DNA from: Petralouisia muris
GTDB lineage: Bacteria; Bacillota; Clostridia; Lachnospirales; Lachnospiraceae
Reading direction: 5' to 3'
NCBI RefSeq assembly: GCF_004793545.1
Contig: NZ_SRYA01000021.1
Location: 1 to 64,000 of the forward strand
DNA: 64,000 bases
Shown: positions 56,001 through 64,000 of the stretch, one piece after another
Position numbering within the stretch: the first letter of the stretch is position 1
How the letters are laid out: the number at the start of each line of letters is the position of its first letter
Position numbers and translations under genes: made by a program
Notes under the pieces: model-generated
Told to the model about the DNA's origin: nothing
Database searches by the model: none
What the model saw: the letters and a program-made list of their open reading frames with translations, nothing else

Positions 56001-57605
56001 ATGCCCGTAAAATACGTCTTTGTCACTGGTGGAGTTGTTTCTGGTCTCGGTAAGGGAATCACTGCCGCTTCCCTGGGACGTCTGCTGAAAGCCCGGGGAT
56101 ACAAAGTTACCATGCAGAAATTTGATCCTTACATCAACATTGACCCTGGTACTATGAATCCCATTCAGCATGGAGAAGTATTTGTCACGGATGACGGTGC
56201 GGAAACGGACCTGGATCTGGGACATTATGAGCGCTTTATTGATGAAAATTTAAGTAAAAATTCCAACGTTACCACCGGAAAGGTTTACTGGTCTGTGCTG
56301 CAGAAGGAACGCCGGGGGGACTACGGCGGCGGCACTGTTCAGGTAATTCCTCATATCACCAATGAGATCAAGAGCCGGTTCTACCGGAATTTTACCACAG
56401 AGGAAACCCACATCGCCATCATTGAGGTAGGCGGTACGGTAGGCGACATTGAGAGCCAGCCTTTTCTGGAATCCATCCGCCAATTTCAACACGAGGTGGG
56501 CCATGAAAATGCCATTTTAATCCACGTCACCCTGATTCCCTATATTTCTGCTTCCGGTGAAATCAAGACCAAGCCAACCCAGGCAAGCGTAAAGGAGCTG
56601 CAGGGAATGGGAATCCAGCCTGACATCATTGTATGCCGCAGCGAGCATCCGCTGGATCAGGGAATTAAAGATAAGATTGCACTGTTTTGCAATGTGCCGG
56701 ACAGCCATGTACTGCAGAATCTGGATGTGGAATACCTCTATGAGGCCCCTCTTGCCATGGAGAAAGAAAATCTGGCCCAGGTGGCCTGCGAATGTCTCCG
56801 GCTGGATTGTCCGGAGCCTGATTTGACCGACTGGATTGATATGGTAGACGCACTGCGCAATCCGGATAAAGAAGTGGAAATTGCACTGGTAGGAAAATAC
56901 ATTTCCCTTCATGACGCTTATATTTCTGTGGTGGAAGCTTTAAAGCACGGCGGAATTGCAGAACGCGCCACCGTAAATATTAAATGGGTGGATTCCGAAC
57001 TTTTAAATGAGGAAAATATTAATCAGATACTGGGCGGCGTACAGGGAATCCTGGTTCCCGGCGGTTTCGGAGATCGGGGCATTGACGGGAAAATCCTTGC
57101 CTGCCGGTACGCCAGAGAGCATAAAGTGCCCTTCCTGGGACTCTGCCTTGGAATGCAGCTTGCTATTGTGGAATACGCCCGGCATATCTGCGGCCTTCGA
57201 GACGCACACAGCATTGAGCTGAATCCAGGCACGACACATCCTGTCATTGCGCTGATGCCGGATCAGAGTGATGTGGAGGATATCGGAGGAACCTTGCGTC
57301 TTGGCTCCTATCCCTGTATTCTGGACAAGTCCTCCCTGGCTTATCAGGTATACGGGACAGATACCATCCATGAAAGGCACCGTCACCGTTATGAAGTAAA
57401 CAATGATTACCGTTCTGTCCTGACAGAACATGGCATGAAACTGTGCGGACTTTCCCCTGACGGACGGATTGTGGAAATGGTTGAGATTCCGGATCATCCC
57501 TGGTACATTGCCACACAGGCGCATCCAGAATTGAAATCCCGGCCGAATCGGCCTCACCCGCTGTTCCGCGGATTCGTGGAAGCCGCAATTAAAATGAATC
57601 ATTAA
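56001..57605 (+). CDS. pyrG: CTP synthase
   Basis: CTP synthase of 534 aa converts UTP to CTP with glutamine. The N-terminal synthetase domain shows [21 protein letters not shown] and [12 protein letters not shown]. The C-terminal glutamine amidotransferase has the nucleophile Cys in [12 protein letters not shown] and a His-x-Glu in [16 protein letters not shown] 56001 follows AAAGGAGG; the upstream in-frame ATG lies before the site. It ends in the long hairpin at 57613. Confidence 0.97.
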   Translation: MPVKYVFVTGGVVSGLGKGITAASLGRLLKARGYKVTMQKFDPYINIDPGTMNPIQHGEVFVTDDGAETDLDLGHYERFIDENLSKNSNVTTGKVYWSVLQKERRGDYGGGTVQVIPHITNEIKSRFYRNFTTEETHIAIIEVGGTVGDIESQPFLESIRQFQHEVGHENAILIHVTLIPYISASGEIKTKPTQASVKELQGMGIQPDIIVCRSEHPLDQGIKDKIALFCNVPDSHVLQNLDVEYLYEAPLAMEKENLAQVACECLRLDCPEPDLTDWIDMVDALRNPDKEVEIALVGKYISLHDAYISVVEALKHGGIAERATVNIKWVDSELLNEENINQILGGVQGILVPGGFGDRGIDGKILACRYAREHKVPFLGLCLGMQLAIVEYARHICGLRDAHSIELNPGTTHPVIALMPDQSDVEDIGGTLRLGSYPCILDKSSLAYQVYGTDTIHERHRHRYEVNNDYRSVLTEHGMKLCGLSPDGRIVEMVEIPDHPWYIATQAHPELKSRPNRPHPLFRGFVEAAIKMNH

Positions 57606-57612
57606 AAAGAAA

Positions 57613-57711
57613 GCTGCCGGAAAACGAAATTCATCCCCAATATATGGTTGCAGTTCAAAACCTTCCTGCCATATATTGGGGAAATCAGTCATTTTCCGAC
57701 AGCCCTTTTTT
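57613..57711 (+). repeat. nested inverted repeat and terminator after pyrG
   Basis: Outer arms 57613-57627 and 57689-57703 pair at 13 of 15 positions. An inner perfect 13-bp stem pairs 57635-57647 with 57669-57681. T6 follows at 57706-57711, so it is a real terminator on the plus strand. The outer arm core G-C-T-G-y-C-G-G-A-A-A-A is shared with the repeat at 38136. Confidence 0.85.
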
Positions 57712-57721
57712 GCTGCAATTT

Positions 57722-58639
57722 TCACTTTTCAGCTCCAATACTCCATAAACATTTGATCTGGCCGCTGATTCGATCATAATCCCACTGTTTTTCACTATTC
57801 TTTTTGCTGTTGGGATCGTTTACATAGAATCCCTTTTCATCATACCCCCGCAGCAAAATGAAATGTCCGGTGGTGGTAAAATCCCCCGGCCGCATACTGC
57901 AGATCACCAGGTTTCCCTGATCCAGAGCATGTTTTATCTGGGTTTCCCCCAACGGCAGCTCACTGCCGGACAATCCAAGTTCTGCAGCTCCCGCTGTAAA
58001 AAATTCCCAGCTTGTCCCCGCCTCTGTACAAAAGCCATTTTCACAGGCGTATTCCGCCATCCTGCGGGGATTCATCGAAAGGTCTCCTGTCAGGTACAAA
58101 TATGCCATTGTCATACAGGTGGGCCCGCACCCTGCCACAGCTATCATATCCTGCCCGTAGCTGTCATATCCCCAGCGCATGTCCCACTGCATCAATAAGG
58201 GCGTTTTCCCGTCCATGTAATCAGCCGTCAAATCAATTTCTTTTCCCATATAATCTGCACGGTTGGGATAACCCGACACAAACTCATAGGTTTCTTCATT
58301 CTTCTCCAGCATTTCCAGCAATTCTTCCGGATAAGCTTCCCCTGCCGCTTCCGATTCCAGACGGCTCAAAAACCGCTCCGATTCTGTCTTTTTGCTTATC
58401 AGAATTCTTCCAGCTGCCGGCAGGCTGACTGCAAGCAGATACAATGCGCCGGCGCCCAGCAATATTCTGCCAATTCTGCGGCTCTTCTTTTTCTTCCTGC
58501 GCCCGGCAGCTTTTTGGGACCGCCGGCTCAAAGACTGTCTGAATTCATCCTCCTGGTCAAAATCTATATAATATGTCCCTGGAATTACCTGCAGTTCCCA
58601 GTCGCTGTTTTTTCTTCGCTCTAAAACCTTTTGTCCCAT
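57722..58639 (-). CDS. membrane-anchored C39-like cysteine peptidase
   Basis: Protein of 305 aa with a cytoplasmic basic N-terminus (RRSQKAAGRRKKKKSRR), one TM segment at about residues 55-77, and an extracytoplasmic Peptidase_C39_2-type domain. The catalytic Cys is in VAGCGPTCMTMAYLY and the His in TTGHFILLRGYD, with Asn/Asp in YVNDPN. ATG 58639 has AGGAG 5 bases upstream; the GTG two codons earlier overlaps that site. It is not next to an ABC exporter, so a bacteriocin-leader role is unlikely; wall or peptide cleavage is possible. Confidence 0.87.
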   Translation of the reverse strand: MGQKVLERRKNSDWELQVIPGTYYIDFDQEDEFRQSLSRRSQKAAGRRKKKKSRRIGRILLGAGALYLLAVSLPAAGRILISKKTESERFLSRLESEAAGEAYPEELLEMLEKNEETYEFVSGYPNRADYMGKEIDLTADYMDGKTPLLMQWDMRWGYDSYGQDMIAVAGCGPTCMTMAYLYLTGDLSMNPRRMAEYACENGFCTEAGTSWEFFTAGAAELGLSGSELPLGETQIKHALDQGNLVICSMRPGDFTTTGHFILLRGYDEKGFYVNDPNSKKNSEKQWDYDRISGQIKCLWSIGAEK

Positions 58640-58837
58640 AAACACTCCTTCTTTCTCCTGCCGGCTTCTGCCGGTTTCCTTTCACTTTTCTATTATTATA
58701 AGAAAAAGAGTTTATGGGTTCTTGCGTTTTTTCTCGCAGAATAATTAATATTTCTTTAATATTTGTTAAATTGCCATTTCAACAGCTTAAGGCGGAAGAA
58801 ATGAAAAAATGCTGGAAATGGATTCTCAGACGCCAAA

Positions 58838-59074
58838 ATGCAATACATAAAAAGATATGAACAGGATGCAATTTGCAAAACCTGGGAAGTATCAGCAGAT
58901 ATCGTCTATCCTCATGGCCTGTCCCAGCTTAAAAAGAAAGCTGGCGGAGGTTATTCTGAGATTGGAAGAGCAAAATGTGAATGGGCCGATAAAATAGGCA
59001 GTTGCTTACATTTGCATAAAAATGTATCGCCCAGTTATCAATACTTTATTGACGAATTAGAAAAAGAATTCTAG
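58838..59074 (+). CDS. hypothetical protein or gene remnant, 78 aa
   Basis: Open frame of 78 codons with protein-like composition (KTWEVSADIVYPHGLSQL, EWADKIGSCLHLHKN). It ends just before the hairpin at 59085. No ribosome binding site precedes ATG 58838, and the frame is open for a further 11 codons upstream. A different frame just upstream also looks protein-like (QLKAEEMKK, MLEMDSQTP). The pattern fits the last part of a decayed gene better than an intact one. I do not recognise the family. Confidence 0.35.
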   Translation: MQYIKRYEQDAICKTWEVSADIVYPHGLSQLKKKAGGGYSEIGRAKCEWADKIGSCLHLHKNVSPSYQYFIDELEKEF

Positions 59075-59084
59075 AATAGCATCA

Positions 59085-59125
59085 GCTTCCCATTTGTTCT
59101 TATATTCTAAGAACAAATGGGAAGC
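59085..59125. terminator. 18-bp hairpin overlapping the sensor kinase stop
   Basis: Perfect 18-bp stem with a 5-base loop. On the minus strand its first arm holds the last six codons and stop of the kinase gene. There is no long T run, but position suggests termination of both the kinase operon and the remnant ORF. Confidence 0.6.
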
Positions 59126-60201
59126 CTTACCGTAAATACCGTCCTCTCCTGACAGCTCTTTGCCTGAATGCTGCCCCCATGAAGCCGAACAATTTCCCTG
59201 GCAATGGCAAGTCCCAGGCCGGCCCCGCCGTTTTTGCTCTGCCTTGCGCTGTCCAATCGGTAAAACTGCTCAAAAATACGCTCCAGCTTCTCACTGGGAA
59301 TTGCAGTCCCCTGATTTTCCACCTGAATACAGACATCAGATTCCTCACGCTTCGTCCGAATTATGACGGCAGTATTTTCATAACTGTAGAGCACTGCATT
59401 CCGCAGCAGATTATCAAACACACGCTGCAGCTTTTCCGGATCGCAGGTGATTTTCAATGGCTCCGGCTCCATTTTCAGTTCACAGGTTAACTGCTTTTTT
59501 GCAAAAACCGGCTGGAACTCATATGCCGTCTGTTCCAGCATCATGTTCAGAGAAACCGTTGATTGCTCCAGTTCTAAATGGGTCAGGTTAAATCTGGTAA
59601 TTTCAAAAAATTCATTAATCAAATCCTCCAGACGCTCTGCTTTTTTCAGAGAAACCGACAAGTATTTTTCCTGAAGCTCCGGTGAAATCTGCCTTTCATC
59701 CCTCAATAACGTCAGATAACCAATCACTGAGGTAAGGGGAGTTTTCAAATCGTGGGCCAGATACACAATCAAATCGCTTTTTCGCTGTTCCGCCTCTCTC
59801 GCTCTCTGCTCATTCTGCCGGTTCTGAAGCTGAATATCATTCATGTACTGCTCCACTTCCCGCAGATCTGGCCGAAGCTGAATCAGCGCCCCCTCTCCGT
59901 TCAGCTTCTCCATGGCCTCTAACACTTCCTGAAAATAATTTAAAAGCTTCACCCAGTAAAAAACGCCGATTGCCAGCACTCCCGCCAGAAATGACAAAAA
60001 GACAAATATCCCCTGGTTGTCTGAAATCCAATGAATAAAAGGATACAGCCCTTCATTGCCGTACCAGATGTAAGAGCCCAGAATAGTTTTTCCCAGGAAC
60101 AGGCAAACCACCAGCAAAATAATGCACGCCAGAGACGCCCGGAGCATTTTTTCAAAAAAACGGCCCAGAATAATTGTTTTAATACGCTTTCTATTTTTCA
60201 A
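59107..60201 (-). CDS. sensor histidine kinase (VanS-like)
   Basis: Membrane histidine kinase of 364 aa. Two TM segments at about residues 20-43 and 63-84 enclose a very short external loop. The phosphoacceptor is in LAHDLKTPLTSVIGYL. ATP-binding motifs include DNLLRNAVLYS (N box), QVENQGTAIP and GGAGLGLAIAREIV. I propose TTG 60201, overlapping the response regulator stop, with GGGGGG about 9 bases upstream; no ATG occurs before the first TM. The short sensor loop suggests that it senses a membrane or wall signal. Confidence 0.87.
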   Translation of the reverse strand: MKNRKRIKTIILGRFFEKMLRASLACIILLVVCLFLGKTILGSYIWYGNEGLYPFIHWISDNQGIFVFLSFLAGVLAIGVFYWVKLLNYFQEVLEAMEKLNGEGALIQLRPDLREVEQYMNDIQLQNRQNEQRAREAEQRKSDLIVYLAHDLKTPLTSVIGYLTLLRDERQISPELQEKYLSVSLKKAERLEDLINEFFEITRFNLTHLELEQSTVSLNMMLEQTAYEFQPVFAKKQLTCELKMEPEPLKITCDPEKLQRVFDNLLRNAVLYSYENTAVIIRTKREESDVCIQVENQGTAIPSEKLERIFEQFYRLDSARQSKNGGAGLGLAIAREIVRLHGGSIQAKSCQERTVFTVRLPICS

Positions 60202-60901
60202 TGGTATAGCCAACCCCCCAGACCGTTCGAATGAACTTTTGATTCCGGTAAGAATCCTGCATCTTATCCCGGATTCTCCCAATATGGGCCATCACCGTGT
60301 TATTATTATCCAGATACTTTTCTTTCCACACTGCCTCAAATAATTCCTCGGAGGAAACCACTTCTCCCTGATGACAGCCCAGATACCATAAAATGGCAAA
60401 TTCCCGTGGCGTCAAATCCAGTTTTTTTTCGAAAAGTGTGCTTTGATGCGTCCGCCGGTTCATGCACAGTCCCCGGATTTCCAGTTCTTCCGGCTCTTTG
60501 CCCTCCTGTTCCTTTCCTCCGCCTTTGCTGTTGTAGCTGTGATACCTGCGGAGCTGGGTTTTCACCCGGGCAACCACCTCCAGCGGATTAAAGGGCTTTG
60601 TGATATAATCGTCCGCTCCCAGCATCAGGCCGTTGATCTTATCCACATCTTCCACTCTCGCAGTCAGCATAATCACCGGAAAATAGTGGTTTTTCCGAAT
60701 ATTCCGACACAAGGCAAAGCCATCCAAATCCGGAAGCATTACATCCAAAAGGGCCAAATCCACAGGCTCCCTTTCCACCAGCTCTAAGGCGTCTTTCCCC
60801 TGAAAACATTTCCACACCTGATATCCTTCATTTGCCAGATACAATTCCAGCAAATCTGCAACCTCTGTTTCATCATCCACTACCAGAATATGTTCCGCCA
60901 T
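60191..60901 (-). CDS. OmpR/VanR-type response regulator
   Basis: DNA-binding response regulator of 236 aa. The receiver has the acidic pair in LVVDDETE, the phospho-Asp in ALLDVMLPDLDG and Lys in DDYITKPFNP. The C-terminal winged helix includes LTPREFAILWYL and FIRTVWGVGYTIE. ATG 60901 has GGAGAG upstream. It overlaps the kinase gene by 11 bases and starts 17 bases after hydF. Confidence 0.93.
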   Translation of the reverse strand: MAEHILVVDDETEVADLLELYLANEGYQVWKCFQGKDALELVEREPVDLALLDVMLPDLDGFALCRNIRKNHYFPVIMLTARVEDVDKINGLMLGADDYITKPFNPLEVVARVKTQLRRYHSYNSKGGGKEQEGKEPEELEIRGLCMNRRTHQSTLFEKKLDLTPREFAILWYLGCHQGEVVSSEELFEAVWKEKYLDNNNTVMAHIGRIRDKMQDSYRNQKFIRTVWGVGYTIEK

Positions 60902-60918
60902 TGCTTCTCTCCAATCTG

Positions 60919-62154
60919 TCATACAAAATCTCCGCTCTTTGGCAGTTCTGCCAGAACCTGAGGAAACAATTCCACACTCCGTCTTAAAATTCCCTGCATA
61001 TAAGCAATTGCAATCCCGTAATTTGTAATGGGAACCCCCTGATCTTCGGCGCATTTCAGACGGTATTTCATTTCACGCTCATTCAGCATACAGCCGCCGC
61101 AGTGGATAATCAGACGATACGGAGATAAATCCTCCGGAAATTCCGTGCCGGAAGTAAGTTCAATCTGCAGCTCCTTTTTGGTATATTCCCTAAGCCAGCG
61201 GGGAATTTTCACGGAACCGATGTCATCACACTGGCGATGGTGGGTGCATCCCTCAGAAATCAGCACCCGATCCCCCGCCTGCAGAGATTCTATTGCTGCA
61301 GCGCCCCTTACGACTGTCTGCAAATTTCCTTTATATCGGGCAAAAAGAATAGAAAAGGAGGTGAGAGGGATATCCCTTGGCGTATCTGCACTGACCTTTC
61401 CAAAAACCTGGCTGTCTGTGATTACCATTGCCGGCCTCTTTCCTAAGCTCTTTAGGGTATCCTTCAATCCATGTTCCTTTACCACAACGGCCGCTGCATC
61501 CGACTCTAAAATATCCCGAATCGTCTGCTGCTGAGGCAGAATCAGCCTTCCCTTAGGGGCAGCCTTATCAATGGGCACTACCAGCACCGCCGTATCCCCG
61601 GGCTTTAACAAATCTCCTACGATCCTGTTCTGAGAGGGGCAATCCGCTGCAAGACCTGCAATTTTTTCCTTTAATTTCGGTATGTGAAACCCTGTTTTGG
61701 CGCTGACGCTGATACATCTTCCATACTCCCGGAACCTTTTTTCCAGTGTCTCTTCGTCTGACTCATCCGCTTTGTTTACTGCAATCAAAAACGGAATCTT
61801 TTTCTCCTGAAACAATTGTATCAGCTCCCGGTCCGCCTCTGACGCCTCACCGGTTCCGTCCACAATCAGGACAGCCACATCTGTTTTATTTAAAATCTGC
61901 CTGGTCTTCTGGACCCGCAATTCCCCCAGCGCTCCCTCATCGTCAATTCCCGGCGTGTCAATCACCACCACCGGCCCCATGGGAAGAAGCTCCATGGCTT
62001 TCTGCACCGGGTCCGTGGTCGTTCCTTTCACTTCTGAAACTACTGCAAGCTCCTGTCCTGTCACCGCGTTTACCACACTGGATTTCCCTGCATTTCTTTT
62101 TCCGAAAAATCCAATGTGGATACGGTCGGACCTCGGCGTGCTGTTTAAACTCAT
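60919..62154 (-). CDS. hydF: [FeFe]-hydrogenase H-cluster maturation GTPase
   Basis: HydF of 411 aa is the scaffold that assembles the 2Fe subcluster of [FeFe]-hydrogenase. The GTPase domain shows GFFGKRNAGKSSVVNA, DTPGIDDEGALGE and AVNKADES. The C-terminal cluster-binding Cys/His set is seen as CTHHRQCDD and IHCGGCMLNERE. AGGAGGG precedes ATG 62154. HydE and HydG are not in the window. It follows the TM1266-type gene by 79 bases. Confidence 0.95.
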   Translation of the reverse strand: MSLNSTPRSDRIHIGFFGKRNAGKSSVVNAVTGQELAVVSEVKGTTTDPVQKAMELLPMGPVVVIDTPGIDDEGALGELRVQKTRQILNKTDVAVLIVDGTGEASEADRELIQLFQEKKIPFLIAVNKADESDEETLEKRFREYGRCISVSAKTGFHIPKLKEKIAGLAADCPSQNRIVGDLLKPGDTAVLVVPIDKAAPKGRLILPQQQTIRDILESDAAAVVVKEHGLKDTLKSLGKRPAMVITDSQVFGKVSADTPRDIPLTSFSILFARYKGNLQTVVRGAAAIESLQAGDRVLISEGCTHHRQCDDIGSVKIPRWLREYTKKELQIELTSGTEFPEDLSPYRLIIHCGGCMLNEREMKYRLKCAEDQGVPITNYGIAIAYMQGILRRSVELFPQVLAELPKSGDFV

Positions 62155-62233
62155 GGCGCATCCCTCCTGTTCTATCAACAATTCCACTGCCACAGATTTG
62201 GCAGGGAAACTTCAGCTTCACAGATTTTCCCGA

Positions 62234-62479
62234 CTATATTTTCGAATAAGCCGTTTTACTGCTTACTCCCTGCAGCTTACCTAATTTTCCCGACAATGCA
62301 TTAATTACATTCTGGGGCGCATCCACGGCAATGCTGATAATATTAATTCCTTTTTTGGGATAAGGAATTCCCATTCTGCCGATAATATATTCCCCATGCT
62401 CATGAAGAATCTGATTCAATTCTTCAATGGAGGATGCATCCTCCACTATAATTCCGATGATCGCTACTCTGTCTTCCAT
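62234..62479 (-). CDS. TM1266-type iron-only hydrogenase system regulator
   Basis: Small ACT-like protein of 81 aa (VAIIGIIVEDASSIEELNQILHEHG, IIGRMGIPYPKKGINIISIAVDAPQ). The family resembles the C-terminal effector domain of NikR without its DNA-binding arm and co-occurs with hydrogenase maturation genes. AAGGAAGG precedes ATG 62479. It stands between the 76-aa gene and hydF. The ligand and mode of action are unknown. Confidence 0.88.
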   Translation of the reverse strand: MEDRVAIIGIIVEDASSIEELNQILHEHGEYIIGRMGIPYPKKGINIISIAVDAPQNVINALSGKLGKLQGVSSKTAYSKI

Positions 62480-62504
62480 ACGTCCTTCCTTCATCTTCCC
62501 AATC

Positions 62505-62735
62505 TTATTCATCAAATTCCACAGTCACAAAAAAACCTTTTGGCGTCTCATGGATCTCCACTACTTTTCCTTCGGTGGATTTCAGCCGTTCACTGAAACT
62601 GTAATTGGCGGACATAGCGTAAGCTTTTCCCAATGTATAATAATAGGAAGTGGGCAGCTTTCCCTCGCTGACCGGAAGCACATCTCCCTCTTTCAGCAGA
62701 CCTGTCCGCTCCATTTTAAATTCCATCTGTCGCAA
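62505..62735 (-). CDS. small protein of unknown function, 76 aa
   Basis: Soluble protein of 76 aa, probably an all-beta fold by its alternating pattern (GKVVEIHETPKGFFVTVEFDE at the C-terminus). I do not recognise the family. The start is likely TTG 62735, with AAAGG 9 bases upstream; ATG 62726 is the alternative. It lies 44 bases after trkH and 25 before the TM1266-type gene. Confidence 0.7.
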   Translation of the reverse strand: MRQMEFKMERTGLLKEGDVLPVSEGKLPTSYYYTLGKAYAMSANYSFSERLKSTEGKVVEIHETPKGFFVTVEFDE

Positions 62736-62779
62736 TTGATTGATCCTTTCTCTGTCTTATTTTCTAAAGCCCGCAAATC

Positions 62780-64000
62780 CTATCTTCGTTTCCAGGTTGA
62801 GGGCGCAAACAGCAGCAGCATCGGGAACAGCTCCAGTCGTCCGGCCAGCATGTCAAACATCAGCACATACTTTGCCGGCTGGGAATACACGGAGAAGTTT
62901 TCCGCCGGCCCTACCTGTCCTAATCCCGGCCCAATATTATTCAAGGTCGCAGCCACCGCCGTAAAATTCGTGGTAAAATCCAGCTCATCCAGAGAAATCA
63001 GCAGTACTGACGCACCATAAATAATAGCATATGCAATAAAAAACACAGAAATTGACCTCAGAACATCCTTATTCACCACATGCTTTTCAAAATGTATCTG
63101 CCGCACCCGTTTGGGATGAATCAAATAGGACAGCTCATTTTTCACCAGCTTCAGCATAATTACCACACGGGAAACCTTGATTCCTCCTCCGGTACTGCCT
63201 GCGCACGCCCCGATAAACATCAGAAGCACCAGCACAAACCGGGAAAATTCCGGCCACTGGTTAAAATCTGCAGTGGAATATCCAGTCGTTGTAATAATAG
63301 AAGCCACCTGAAAAGCCACATGGTGAAAAGCATCAAACACTGACCGGAAGCTGCCCCGGACATTAATTGTAATCATAAGAACCGCTCCCAGAATAATCCC
63401 CAGATAATACCGCATCTCTTCATGGTGCAGCGCCGGAAGAAATTTTTTCTGCCAGAGAAGGTAATACACATTAAAATTAATTCCGAACAATATCATAAAA
63501 ATTGTGATAATTCCCTGGGAAATCATGGAATAGCTGCCGATACTGTCATTTAAAACCCCAAATCCTCCGGTACCTGCCGTACCAAAAGACAAGGTCATGG
63601 ATTCAAACACAGACATCCCTGTAATCAGCAGCAGAGCAATCTCAATGATTGTCAGTACAATGTACATCTTATACAGGTTTCTGGCAGTATTTTTCACCCT
63701 GGGGACTAACTTTCCAACGGTTGGCCCCGGACTTTCCGCCCGCATCAAGTACATATTGTAGCCTCCCGCCAGGGGCAGAATTGCCATAATCAGCACCAGT
63801 ACCCCCATTCCTCCAATCCAATGGGTAAAGCTCCGCCAGAACAGATTGCACCTGGACAACGCTTCCACATCTCCCAGGATGCTTGCCCCGGTAGTGGTCA
63901 GTCCGGAAATGGTTTCAAACAGCGCATCCGTATAGCTGGGAAATTCCCCAGACAAAAACAGCGGCAGCGCGCCTGTCAGGCTTAACACAATCCAGCTTAA
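62780..64000 (-). CDS. trkH: Trk-type potassium uptake protein TrkH (partial, N-terminus outside window)
   Basis: The last 406 residues or so of a K+ translocating subunit; the frame is open through 64000, so the N-terminal TM region lies outside. Pore-like selectivity segments are visible: [36 protein letters not shown] and [12 protein letters not shown]. The C-terminus ends in a short basic tail. A TrkA partner may lie upstream beyond the window. Confidence 0.93.
   Translation of the reverse strand, partial: LSWIVLSLTGALPLFLSGEFPSYTDALFETISGLTTTGASILGDVEALSRCNLFWRSFTHWIGGMGVLVLIMAILPLAGGYNMYLMRAESPGPTVGKLVPRVKNTARNLYKMYIVLTIIEIALLLITGMSVFESMTLSFGTAGTGGFGVLNDSIGSYSMISQGIITIFMILFGINFNVYYLLWQKKFLPALHHEEMRYYLGIILGAVLMITINVRGSFRSVFDAFHHVAFQVASIITTTGYSTADFNQWPEFSRFVLVLLMFIGACAGSTGGGIKVSRVVIMLKLVKNELSYLIHPKRVRQIHFEKHVVNKDVLRSISVFFIAYAIIYGASVLLISLDELDFTTNFTAVAATLNNIGPGLGQVGPAENFSVYSQPAKYVLMFDMLAGRLELFPMLLLFAPSTWKRR

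Noticed and set aside
61958-62221. Minus-strand frame starting with a CQICG motif upstream of hydF
   Set aside because: The zinc-ribbon-like start runs out of frame into hydF and has only one Cys pair; the hydF frame with AGGAGGG explains the region.

Overview
The window looks like chromosomal core DNA of a motile, strictly anaerobic Bacillota of the Lachnospiraceae (Clostridium cluster XIVa) type. The reasons are: moderate GC; AGGAGG-type ribosome binding sites before almost every gene; the ftsH-uvrC-hprK-M18 peptidase-murB-rapZ-whiA order; a type III glutamine synthetase (GlnN); an [FeFe]-hydrogenase maturase (HydF); a YjfB-type motility protein; and several chemoreceptors. The species cannot be named from sequence alone. 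There is no rRNA, prophage, insertion sequence or CRISPR array. One tRNA-Gln is present. Most genes lie on the minus strand.

Layout. 1-6 kb: a secreted DUF6273-type protein and two tandem AAA-ATPase-like/PD-(D/E)XK paralogues. 6-14.5 kb: two transmembrane chemoreceptors flanking an exonuclease / 75-aa protein / topoisomerase III operon, then a DNA base glycosylase. 14.5-16 kb: a NUDIX hydrolase and a lipoprotein. 16-20.4 kb: a thiamin operon, thiC-thiW-thiM-thiE-thiD, with a consensus promoter, a TPP riboswitch and a terminator. 20.4-22.4 kb: a soluble chemoreceptor paired with a FIST sensor protein. 22.5-26.5 kb: S41 protease, ftsX, ftsE and a CdaR-like regulator. 26.8-28.4 kb: a YitT membrane protein and a divergent TagA/WecG-like protein. 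28.4-28.9 kb: an AT-rich gap with a cluster of DnaA-box-like sequences. 28.9-35.1 kb: NlpC/P60 protein, trxB, yjfB, CPBP protease, cvfB-like gene, acyl-ACP thioesterase, tRNA-Gln, YigZ. 35.2-38.2 kb: a class A penicillin-binding protein behind a structured leader. 38.3-43.7 kb: a nitrogen block with a pseudo-receiver protein, an Amt-PII fusion and glnN; amt and glnN both have terminator-like leaders. 44-55.7 kb: fba, a lipid kinase and the long ftsH-to-whiA run. 56-58.6 kb: pyrG and a C39-like peptidase. 58.8-64 kb: a possible relic ORF, then a minus-strand run trkH (cut by the window edge), 76-aa protein, TM1266-type regulator, hydF, response regulator and sensor kinase.

How the genes fit together. 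The thi genes make the pyrimidine half of thiamin de novo and take up and salvage the thiazole half. The Amt-PII fusion and GlnN form an ammonium uptake and assimilation unit whose leaders suggest control by transcription attenuation. FtsEX, the NlpC/P60 protein, PBP1A, MurB and WhiA cover cell wall growth and division. HprK and RapZ tie carbon status to this block. Nothing here is clearly a new multi-gene system. The best candidates for follow-up are the DnaA-box cluster outside an origin context, the two transcript leaders that begin with a stem arm, the pseudo-receiver next to Amt-PII, the FIST/soluble chemoreceptor pair, and the paralogous AAA/nuclease pair.
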